Source: Closterium sp. NIES-65 (taxonomy: Eukaryota > Streptophyta > Zygnematophyceae > Desmidiales > Closteriaceae). From it: a stretch of DNA of 64,000 nt. Both the position numbers and the translations under genes were made by a program. Below, one piece after another: positions 19,718-31,700 of the stretch (its first letter is position 1; every line of letters starts with the position of its first letter). The notes beneath the pieces were generated by a model. That model was not told the DNA's origin. It did no database searches and saw only the letters and a list, made by a program, of their open reading frames with translations. The DNA lies in NCBI GenBank assembly GCA_948144175.1, contig CANXME010002008.1, forward strand, positions 248,001-312,000, read 5' to 3'.

Positions 19718-22700
19718 TCAATCATCAAAGTGAACCACAAAAGTGCGAATCTCCATTGGTCCAAGCTCCACAATGAAAGGTCCGTCTGTGGAGTCAAATG
19801 CATTCCTCTGACCAACTCCATGGATGCCATTTGTTGACTCCACCTCCTCCTCAGTACTCCATTTCATTGGTGGCCGCATCTTTGAGAGCTTCTGATTGGC
19901 CATCAGGCTGAGCTCAGTTACCTTCTCAATCTGTCCAAATGTGGCAGCAATAGACTTGACTTCAGAAATGCAACAAAGAAGAGGTAGGTAGTATTCACGA
20001 TCATAAAAACAACTCCTTACCTCTTGGTGGGCAAAGAGCCTGTCAAGGTCCACACGAGCAGGCTGCGAGAGAACAGGGTCCTCATTGGCCTGTGACGGAG
20101 CAAGCCATAACAGGGTCAAGGGACGTCAGGGGAGGCAAGATAATGAGGACGGGCAATGGTTGACGTAAAGGGTGTTGGGTGAGAAGGAAGAGGGATAAGC
20201 AGACAGCCGGTGAAGAAGTGGGGGTAGACCAAGTGGGGTTTGGCACTGGGAGGGCAGTGCAGGGGCGGATGGAGCTCACTTGATAGAGATGGGCGAGTCG
20301 CAGCAGCACCTTGTACTCATGCACCTCCTGCAACAGAGGTAAGAGGGGAGAGAGTGAGAGAAACAGGGTGCGTGTGTGTGTGGTGCAAAGGGGGACATTT
20401 GACATTGCAAGGGAGGTGCCTCATCGTGTATTACTAGTGTACGCTGAACACAGGGTCAGTGTGACAAGGGCAACTGAGAGAGCATGATGGCACGAGGGGG
20501 CTGAATGGGCCTGGTGGTACCTCGAGTGTGATTATGGCAATGTTCTTCGGAAGCTCGTATGCGCCCTCCTTGCTCGCCCTCTCCCCACCCTTCTCACCCC
20601 CATCCACTGCCTCTGCATCCTCCTCATCATCGTCGTCCTCCTCCTCTCCCTCTTTCATCTCTTCTTCCTCCTCATAACCTTCCTCCTCCTCCACCTCCAC
20701 CTCGTCTTCCCCTCTTCTACCCTCAGATTCTTTCATTGCCCGCCTCCCTTCTCCGGCAAGCAGCATTGACAGCATTGGCTCCGTTGACTCCTCAGACTTG
20801 CTCCTCTGGGTGCCAGAGAACTGCCACGTGTACAGTCCACCCTCAGCTGCCAGGTCATCCTCATTCTGCACAAGTCAACAACAGTCAGCCGCATTGATCC
20901 CAGTCACGCCCAGACAACCATCAATATGAACCACCAGTGGCAATCAACCCCGGTCAAACCCATTCAAGCCCCCATCATGTCCCATCAAGGCAGTCAGCGC
21001 CAGTCATCCCCACCCAAGAGCAACAAGCCGCACACACACAAGAGTCAGCAACAAAAGGGAGCATTGTCAAGTACACAGACAGGCAACTTAGAGAGCACGG
21101 ATGCTGCTATAAGCCAAGTGAGGGGGCGGGAGGGGGAATGTGGATGCGGATGAAATGCGCCCCCCCCATGACCCATGTCACAACACCCAAGGCCTCAGCC
21201 GCAAGGCGCATGCGTCGCAACCACCCACCTCGACAGCAAACGCCACTTGCAGCGGAGAGAATATCCGTTGAACATTCCCACGCCGCCACTCCGCAGCCGC
21301 TTCAACTCCCTCCTCTGCCCCCTTCCCTGCCACCAACCCCTCTCGACTCCCTTCCACTCCTCCCACTTCCAACACACCCCCCTCGCTCCGCCCATGCGGG
21401 TGTAGCCCAAAGCGCAGAGTCCCAGAGACCACGAGGCCCATGCAGGTTGGCGGTTGCGGTTGTTGCACCTCCTGTGCCCCCTCCTGTGCCCCCTCCTGTG
21501 CCCCCTCCTGCGCGCCCACGCACACGCGCTCGTTGAGCGGCTCTGCCACGCCGCGGTGGTCGTCATGCAGCAGGCGGCGGTGCAGCATCACCTCCACCTG
21601 CCCATCTGAGAGGCTGGTCGCCCCGCTGGGTCGGTCCACCAGCACTGAGAAGTCTGTGTTGTTGTCGTGCAAATAGATGCCCGCGTTCAGCTGGTGGGGG
21701 AGAGGGCGAGTGGTGGCAGGCGGGGACGGGAGGGGGTGGGACAGGGAGGAGGGGCATAGGGAAAGAAGGAACTGGTGTTGAAACGCTGTTGTACCGAGGA
21801 CTGGAATGGTGTGGCAGGTTGGCTGGCACCTGGGATTGCAGTGAACAAAATACCATCCACTCACGGGGTAGTAGTTGCCAGCAGCAGGCTCTGTGACGGT
21901 GAGGTTCCAGTCGGGGCGGAAGTTGCGCTTGCGCTGGATGAAATCGCGGCCGTTGGAGTCAGTGTAGAAGGTGGCGTTGCTGGCGAGCGAGGAGGAGAGG
22001 CGCAGCACCACCTCCTTGCCAAAGCCATCGTCTATGGGCACCGGTCCCACCTGCGATGAGCAGGGGGCACGTGGGCATGAAATGGGAGGGTGTGAAGGTG
22101 ATGATGTTGGTTGTTGCTGTTGCTGCAGAGGAAGGAAGAGAGGCGCAGCACCACCTCCTTGCCAAAGCCATCGTCTATGGGCACAGGGCCCACCTGTGAT
22201 GGGGCAGAGAGGGATAGGGGACAAAGGCAAGCGAAGAGACGGTGTGACGAAGGCTTTGGAATCACTTGAGAGGCGCACCACTGCCTTCCTGCCAACGCCG
22301 TCCTCTATGGGCACCGGGCCCTCCTGTGATGCAAAATGTTAAGTTGAGGAGGCGAGCAGGCAGGGGATGAGAGGGTGCAAGGGCGAAGGTTGTGGCAATG
22401 CTGCTGGGGGAGGAGGAGAGGCATGCCACTACATGCTTTCCAAAGCTGGCGTCTAGGGGCACTGGCTTCACTTGGCAGAGTGGGAAGAGGCAAGCAGGAT
22501 GGAGAGGAATGGTGTGACGAAGATGGCAACGAGGGGCAAAGGTGAATGGATGTGGCAGTACAGGCCTGGACTGGAGCAAAGGTGTCTGAACTGGAGAGCA
22601 AAAGAAGAGGTATCGTGAAACACGCGGCCATTGTGTTACGGCGTGTCACTGCTTCCCCAGGCCTTACATCGTTCACCGCACCCATAGCACTCAAAGCACT

Positions 22701-25700
22701 TCCAGTACTCACATCACCCACATCACCCACATCACCCACATCACCCACATCACCCACATCACCCACATCACCCACATCACCCACATCACACACATCACCC
22801 ACATCACCCACATCACCCACATCACCCACATCACTCACATCACTCACATCACTCACATCACACACATCACCCACATCACTCACATCACTCACATCACTCA
22901 CATCACTCACATCACGCACATCACCCACATCACCCACATCACCCACATCACCCACATCACTCACATCACTCACATCACTCACATCACTCACATCACTCAC
23001 GTCACTCACATCACTCACATCACTCACATCACCCACATCACCCACATCACCCACATCACCCACATCACCCACATCACCCACATCACCCACATCACTCACA
23101 TCACTCACATCACTCACATCACTCACATCACTCACATCACTCACATCACTCACATCACTCACATCACCCACATCACCCACATCACCCACATCACCCACAT
23201 CACTCACATCACTCACATCACTCACATCACTCACATCACTCACATCACTCACATCACTCACATCACTCACATCACTCACATCACTCACATCACTCACATC
23301 ACTCACATCACCCACATCACCCACATCACCCACATCACCCACATCACCCACATCACCCACATCACCCACATCACCCACATCACCCACATCACTCACATCA
23401 CTCACATCACTCACATCACTCACATCACTCACATCACTCACATCACTCACATCACTCACATCACTCACATCACTCACATCACTCACATCACTCACATCAC
23501 TCACATCACTCACATCACTCACATCACTCACATCACTCACATCACTCACATCACTCACATCACCCGCAGCACTCACCGCATACTCCAGCTCTGCATAGTT
23601 GGTGCCCTTGTACACTCTCACGATCTGACACACACAGATGGCAGGCAGAGGTGAGGGGGGGAGAAGCGAGCAGCATGAATAGCATGGAACTGGGAAGGAG
23701 AGATAGATAGTATAGCGCCCCCACTTAGTGCCCCCACTTAGTGAACCCACTTAGTCCCCCACTTAGCGTCCCCACTTAGCGCCCCCACCAAGTCTTGCAA
23801 GACGATAACAAGCAGAATATAGTCCCTTAAGAAAGGCATGGATTCAAGCTACTCTTATTGGCTTTTAAGCATTGCCTGATCAGGCCATGGTTTGACGTCA
23901 GCTTTGAGGTCAGGTGGGCGCTCAGGTTGGAGGTGCAGGTTGGAGGTGCAGGTTGGAGGTGCAGGTTGGAGGTGCAGGTTTGAGGTGCAGGTTTGAGGTG
24001 CAGGTTGGAGGTGCAGGTTTGAGGTGCAGGTTTGAGGTGCAGGTTGGAGGTGCAGGTTGGAGGTGCAGGTTGGAGGTGCAGGTTTGAGGTGCAGGTTTGA
24101 GGTGCAGGTTTGAGGTGCAGGTTTGAGGTGCAGGTTTGAGATGCAGGTTTGAGGTGCAGGTTTGAGGTGCAGGTTTGAGGTGCAGGTTGGAGGTGCAGGT
24201 TGGAGGTGCAGGTTGGAGGTGCAGGTTGAGGTGCAGGTTTGAGGTGCAGGTTTGAGGTGCAGGTTTGAGGTGCAGGTTTGAGGTGCAGGTTTGAGGTGCA
24301 GGTTTGAGGTGCAGGTTTGAGGTGCAGGTTTGAGGTGCAGGTTTGAGGTGCAGGTTTGAGGTGCATGACTCACCCCCCATGCATGACTCACCCCCCGTGC
24401 ATGACTCACCCCTCATCCATGACTCACCCCCCGTGCATGACTCACCCCCCGTGCATGACTCACCCCCCATGCATGACTCACCCCCCCGTGCATGACTCAC
24501 CCCCCGTGCATGACTCACCCCCCGTGCATGACTCATCCCCCGTGCATGACTCACCCCCGAGCATGACTCACCCCCCGTGCATGACTCACCCCCCGAGCAT
24601 GACTCACCCCCCATGCATGACTCACCCCCCGTGCATGACTCACCCCCCGTGCATGACTCACCCCCCATGCATGACTCACCCCCCATGCATGACTCACCCC
24701 CCGAGCATGACTCACCCCCCATGCATGACTCACCCCCCGTGCATGACTCACCCCCCGTGCATGACTCACCCCCCATGCATGACTCACCCCCCATGCATGA
24801 CTCACCCCCCCTGCATGGATCCATGTCGCCACCTGTCTTCAAGGTGCCTCAAGAGCAGATTTCCTACCCCTTTCCCCCCAGCCCCCCTCCCTCTCTCCCA
24901 CCCTTTCCCTCTCACCTCGAGGATCCAGGGCGCCACCTGGCGGTGCACCTCGTCCACCAGTGCGCCCCGCACCACCCGCATGGACGCCTGAAGGGGCGGG
25001 GAGAGGGATGAAAAAGAGAGAAGAGAAGTGATGAGCGAGCCGAGATGTGATCCCTGAGGTGCTTGCGGTGCTTGCGGAGGCCAAACATGCCCACCTGGCC
25101 ATGCCAATCGTCCACCCGTGCCCCTCGCACCACCCACACTGATGCCTGCCTGGGACGGCGGCAAGAGGGATAAAGCAGGGGAAAGAGATGAGAGAGAGCA
25201 ACGATGTGATGCCTGGGGAAGAGGGCGAGGGGCAACGGATGATGCACAGGGAAGGGGAAAGTGGAGAAGAGACACCGGGATGTGGGTTTTAGACTCCAAC
25301 TAATTCAGGTGTGGAGAGAGAGGTTGGGGGAGAGGGGTGGGGGAGAGAAAATGGGTGTGTTGGAGGGAGCAGGGGGGACAAGAGAGCAGGTGCGCAGGGC
25401 CATACTGCAGTGGCGTTGGGCGGGGTGATGGGCACGGGATCGGAGGAGACGGGGCGGAAAATGTACGCCCCTGATGCCTCCCTGCTCGCCTTTCCATCAC
25501 TCGCATTGTACCATGCCCACTCCACACCCACATCCGCCGCTGCTGCAGCCCCCGCTGCTGCTGCTTCCCCTTCCTCCGCCTTTGCTTGCCCCCCGCTCCG
25601 CTTCAGCAGCACAGCGCGGGTCATCCTGCCCCCCTGAGCCCTGGAGAAAGCAAGTGTCAGCGCACTGTTGCTGCTACTGCCCTCGCCCTCCTCCCCTTCC

Positions 25701-28700
25701 GCCCAACCACCAATCACTATCTCATCCTCCTCCTCCTCTTCAACTTCCTGCATCACCTTCCCCTCTTCCTTCCGGCCCTCCGTCACTCTCCCTTCCATGC
25801 TACCCTCCTGCTCCACACCCTCTTCTCCTGCTATCTCCTGCCACATTCCCTCCTCAACTCCTCCCTGCTTCCTGCCTTCAGGGTATTTATAGAGCACGAA
25901 GTACGAGGCAACACCTAGGGGAGGCGCATCTGCCCAAAACACCAGCGACAGCGCCTCCGACTCTGCACTACCAGGCTCGGCACCAGCTGTAGCTTCGGGT
26001 CCGGCAGCAGATCTGGCGTTTGGTTTGGCATCAGGTCCGGCATAGGCTTGGATGAGGAAGGAACGGGTGGAGGGGAGGAGGAGGGTGTCTGGAAGGACTT
26101 GGGAGGGGATAATTGCCCCGCTGGCATTCATTACTTCCACGTCAGCAGTTGACACCTGGACAAGGCAGGCGTGCGGTAAGACGAAGGAGAGGGAGAAAAC
26201 ACAAGGGGGAGTAGGAGCGGAGAGGAGGGAAGAGGAGAAAGGAAACATCACGATGGGATGAAAACAGAGAAGAGGGTGAGGAGGGGAAAGAGCAGAAACT
26301 AGAATGGAGCTCCTGAGAGGGTGCAATTGCGAAAAGGTGGGAAGAGAGGACGCAGTGGTGAGAGGCAAAAGCCGACGAGGGCCCAGGGAGGGTGAAGGTG
26401 GCTCACAGGGAATCGGACGATCTCCTTGCGCGCCCATGCCAGTGGATTGTACACCGCTACCACCTGGGTTTGGCACATGCATGCAGGTATAGCACAGCAC
26501 AAGGCAGCATGCATGACATGGCATTAGAATCCATCCCGTCGCAAGGCAACGCATCAGAGAGGTGCTAGAAGAGACACGCGTGGTGCGATTTGTATATATG
26601 ACAGCAAGGCACACAGGGAGTGGACACTCACCAGGACTTTCCCATCCTGAAGATCCGTTTGCGAAGGCGGGCAGAATGAAATGTTTGCGAGCGGGCACTG
26701 GGGCAGGAGAGAGGGGCACCGGGGAGAAGCAAGAACGGTTATGTCAGGTTGCTGGTGACAGATGAATGAGCAATTAACCAACTGAAAAGGAACAGAAAAG
26801 CAAAGAAGATTTTGCAAACGTTGTGTCAAGCCATGGCTGCACTCACCAGCTCAAAGTCCAGCTTCAGACCCTGCCTGCGTGTGCCTGTTTGGTTCTCCGG
26901 TGCTGCTGCTACCGGTAATGCTTCTTCTGCTGCTGCTGCTGCGCCCCGTTTCTTGAGCGCTCGCAGGAGGGGCGAGGTGGGAGGGCGGGTGGGCCGGGAG
27001 CGTGGCATCTGCTGCAGGAGAGACTGGGCCTGCCACGTGTCAGCGTCTGACTGCCGAGAGATCATGTAGCGAATGGCCCGTGTGAGCAGTGAGGAGGCCT
27101 GAATAGACACAAGCAGGTGGGGATTGGGAACGGGCAGAAGATGGAGGTGGGGGATCAATGCACCAGCCAAGGGCTGGAACTGCATACGCTCCCTGCCATA
27201 CACAACCAAGGTGATGATGATTGATGTGGATGATAGACGGGGTAGAATCATTCTAGAACCACACAATGCCTCAGAGGGAAGATTAGATGATCTGTCCTGG
27301 CCCCCTGTGATCATCACAAGGGGCTCCGATGACAAGAAATTCACTCATCCCTGGCAGCATCTCTACACCTGCTATTACTCATCTGACCAGTATCATCTGC
27401 ATGATGCATGCATGCATGTGCCACGTGGCATGCCTCAGAGAGATGATCAGATGCTCTGACCTGACATGCCCCCCAGTGATCATCACAGGGGGTTCCAATG
27501 ACAAGAAATTCGCTCATCCCTGGCAAAACTTCTACACTTGCTATGACTCATCGGACACCTATCATCTGCATGATGCATGCATGTGCCACGTGGCACGCCT
27601 CAGAGAGAAGATTAGATGTTCTGTCCCGGCCCCCGGTGATCATCACAGGGGGCTCCAATGACAAGAAATTCGCTCATCTCTGGCAGCATCAATAGCAATG
27701 CTATCACTCATCCGACTCAGACAATGATTAGACGACCCATGGTGGCATGAACAGTGGTGCTGATTATATGAGCTATGCGCTCACTGATAAATTCTCTTGA
27801 TTGCCCATTGCGTGCATGTGCCACGTGGCACGCCTCAGAGAGAAGATTAGATGTTCTGTCCCGGCCCCCGGTGATCATCACAGGGGGCTCCGATGACAAG
27901 AAATTCGGTCATCTCTGGCAGCATCAATAGCAATGCTATCACTCATCCGACTCAGACAATGATTAGACGACCCATGGTGGCATGAACAGTGGTGCTGATT
28001 ATATGAGCTATGCGCTCACTGATAAATTCTCTTGATTGCCCATTGCGTGCATGTGCCACGTGGCACGCCTCAGAGAGAAGATTAGATGTTCTGTCCCGGC
28101 CCCCGGTGATCATCACAGGGGGCTCCGATGACAAGAAATTCACTCATCCCTGGCAGCAGCAACAGCAGCCAGCCATCCTTTCTACCCCTAAGATTATTGA
28201 GCACCTCATCTGATGCTTCCCATCCATCCGCCATGCAGCTATGTCGTGTGCCACATGCCATCCGGTTAGATAGTGAGTGAAGCAGACATGTGCCACTGCG
28301 AAAAGGACGTGATTTCCACGTGGAGGGTATGCGATGCGCACAGGGGGCTCCGATGACAAGAAATTCACTCATCTCTGGCATCACCACAGGCCCTTTTCAC
28401 CAACGCCCCACTGACTCAACACAGCCCTTCCAGCAGAGCCATGCAGAGCAGGCCCACACGAGGCCTGGCTGGTGTGTGTGTGTACAGCCATCACCAGCCA
28501 GCAAGCAAGACCAAGAACAGAGATAAGGAAACGCGAGATGTGGATGTGGAGTGGCGGGTGGGCGGGACAGATATCTCAGAGGGGATATAAGGGTCTGTCA
28601 CGGCCCCTCATGAGGGCTCCGATGACAAGAAATTCACTCATCACTGGCTGTGGCAGCATGGCCCTTGCTACCGGGACAGAAAAGCACATCACACTGACGT

Positions 28701-31700
28701 TTGGATACCACACCATAAACATGCATGAGCACATCACACCAAACTAAGAGACCAAGTTAATGCAGCGGGCGAGGATATATAACAGCAGAGCCCAGCAAAA
28801 GCACACGAGGCCCAATTCACACAGGCATTACCACGGAACCAGAGGATCAGGAACCGGTATGGGGAAGGCAGCCTGGGGGCACACGATGCCTCAGAGAGAA
28901 GATTAGATGCTCTGTCATGCCCCCCTGTGATCGCCACAGGGGGCTCCGATGACAAGAAATTCACTCATCCCTGGCAGCGGTACTGGCCTCTTCACTGGCA
29001 GCACCCACTTGACTTCACGCTTCCTTGCTTCCACTCAACAGCTCCACAGAGCCACACAAGAGGACAGGAATGCACAGACGGGATTCAAGACAGGCGTGCA
29101 CGATTGATTCTCCCCTCCCCGCGCTCACCTTTTGAGGCGCCTCAAAAGACAGGCGTGCACGATTGATTCTCCCCTCCCCGCAACGCTCACCTTCACGGCC
29201 CCGCGGTAGAGCCGCAGAGTGTAGTCGTCGTTGACGTGCTGCTTGGCCATGCCGTGCCGCTCACATTCAAGGCGTGTCAAAAGCAGCCCAGTCCCCGCAA
29301 CGCTCACCTTGACGGCCCCGCGGTACAGCCTGATGGTGTAGTCGTCGTTGACATGCTGCTTGGCCGTGCCGCTCACCGAGTCGTGGTGCTGCGCCACCGC
29401 CATCGCCTCCTCCAGCTCCTCCACCCCCCACTCCCGCCCCTCCACTCCCACACCCGCCTCCTCCACTCCTCTCCCCAGCCTGCTCCGCCCCACCAGGGTC
29501 TCCACTTGCCTGGCAGCCTGGCACGCAGGAAGGTTGGGCGAGAGGGGAGGCGGAAGAGGGTCACGGCAAGAGGGAACAAAGTGGACGGAAACGGAGATTT
29601 GCAGGACAAGTTGAGGGAGCGTTTGAGCTGCAAGCATTGAACTCGCAGCAACGGCATGCCGTATCAAGTGCAAGAACAAACGAGCCAGTCCAAGGAAAGG
29701 AGGAAACATGCAAGAGATGGTTGACGGGCGGCGGGGGCGTGCACGAGCGAGTGGGAGGGGCAGGGGCGGGGTGGGGAGGACAGAATGGGGCAGGGGCGGG
29801 CTAGGGAGGAACGAGGGGGGGGCAGGGGCGGGCTGGGAAGGGCAGGGTAGGGCAGGGGCGGGGCGTACGAGGAGCAGCGCGCTGCAGTGGCGCACGTAGC
29901 GTTTGAAGGCGGGGCGGGAGGAGAAGTACCCCGTCCAGTAGCAGTGCGGACAGTCCGCATAGCTGCATGCAAGGGGGGGCGGAGGATGGGAGCAGGACAG
30001 GGAAGTAGGGAGCGAAACAAATAGCTGAACATGTCAACGAGAGATGAGTAAACAGAGCCGCAAGTGAAGACGGCAAAGCGAAGTGGGGAGGGGTGGGGTA
30101 GGGGGGTGGGACTGAAAGATTCAAGACGATAACAGTACATGGGGGAAGGGGATGGGGGAAAGGGGAGGGGGGAAAGGGGAGTGGGGGAAGGGGAGGGGGG
30201 CAAGAGGAGGGGGGAAAGGGGAGTGGGGAAGGGGAAGGGGGGAAGGAGGGGAAGAGTAGCTCACGGGAAGAAGTCACCCGTTTTGACGGGCCAGGACTCG
30301 TTGGCGCGGTGCTTGGCGTCCACATAGATGGAGGGCGTGGAGTAGAAGGCGTTCACACGGCCGTCACGGTTGACGTAGTGGATGAGCTTGTCCATGTTGC
30401 GGAACCACGTCACCGCGTTGCTGTATGCAAAGTCGTCGCCCATCGTCCACATGATGTGGTTTGTACGGTAGCTCTCTGCCTGGTAAGGTGGTGCATGGGT
30501 TTAGGGCATGGGGGTAGGGCATGGGGTGTGGTGCATGAGGTGCGGTGTATGGGGTGTGGTGCTGGGGTGTGGTGCATGGGGTATGGTGCATGGGAAGTGG
30601 TGTATGGGGTAAGGAGGGATGTGGCGCATGGGATGTGGTACATGGCCCCACCCCACGGCCATTCCACCCCAAACCCAACCCCACCCCCAACCAGTCCCAA
30701 ACCCCCCACCTCGACCCACCCTCCCCCCCTATCCTGCGTTCCCTCTCCCCCCCTTACCTGTTTGAGCGCAGTTTCCACGAACTTGTCCACGCGCTCCTGC
30801 ACATTGTAGTCATATAGCTCAGGGTCGTCCTGTTACAGGGGGGGAGTTTGAGGGGGGGGGGAGGAGAATGAACCACTACACGGACGAGATCAGAACGAGA
30901 CGTCCCGCACACCCATGGGAGCGTAGACACAACCAGCATCACACTCCCAGGCTGCCACAGCCAGCAGCCAGCCCAGCGCAAGCTCTCTCGCGCGCATCTC
31001 ACCTGCACGGGCGGGTCCCAGTTGTTGGTGTCGTAGCGGAACGAGTCGGGCGGCAGGTAGTGCACGTACAGCCGCCCGCCGAACAACTCCGCGCGCTCCT
31101 TAAGCGTGTCGGACGCGCGCCACACGAACTCCGCCGTGCGCGCGCGGTACCGCGCCTCGCTGTCCTCGTAGTCCGCGCGCGCGAAGAACACCGCGTCAAA
31201 CCCGCCCTGTTGGGGGGAAAGCGGGCAGGGGAGAGGAGTAAAGGCCGAGGTGAAAGGTGAAACAGTGTACTGGTGGAACAGTGCTGTCCTCGTAGTCTGC
31301 TCTGCGCGTGCGCAGAACACCGGGCTGGCCTGTTGGGGGTAGGGGGAGGCGCGTCGGGAGGGGTAATCGTTTCCCCTCGAGTCATGCTGCACCAAGCAGT
31401 AACCAGGAAAACCTAGAAGCGCCCAGCAGAACCCAGCAGCACCGAGCAGCACGGACCTTGCGGAACCCACCATGGCGGAGATGAGGTAGCCCTGCACGGC
31501 GGAATGGCCGAAGGGGTCGATCTGCCAGGCGACGCGCGGCACCTGGCCGAACTGGCGGCGGATGAGGCGCAGCCCCAGCGACATCTGGTGCACCATGTCC
31601 GTGTAGTGCGTCGCCGCCTCGTCGTGCATGCACCACCCGCCGTTGCTATGGGAGGGGAGGAGGGTGTGTGGAGAGAGGAGAGGATGAGGCGCAGGCCGAG

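Noticed and set aside
19955-20020. Reading through the last 66 nt intron of the mannosidase as coding
   Set aside because: It is in frame and open, but GTAAGG and AG borders fit, and the translated stretch (rich in Tyr, Leu and Cys) is absent from the plant family as I recall it. Retention remains possible.
20434-20871. 145-residue acidic open frame as a separate gene
   Set aside because: It is exon 17 of the mannosidase read past its donor; the NIAIITLE end matches the GH38 C-terminal region.
22711-24820. Long open frames with VSD/VGD, MHDSPP or [11 protein letters not shown] repeats
   Set aside because: They arise from minisatellites whose unit length is a multiple of three or free of stops. 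They lie in introns of the mannosidase and have no independent coding support.
22711-24820. CRISPR-like regular direct repeats
   Set aside because: Units are contiguous with no unique spacers and lie in a eukaryotic gene. These are simple minisatellites.
30139-30250. G-rich stretch in intron 6 as a possible regulatory quadruplex
   Set aside because: It is a simple GGGGAA-type low-complexity tract typical of these introns. No specific evidence for a function.
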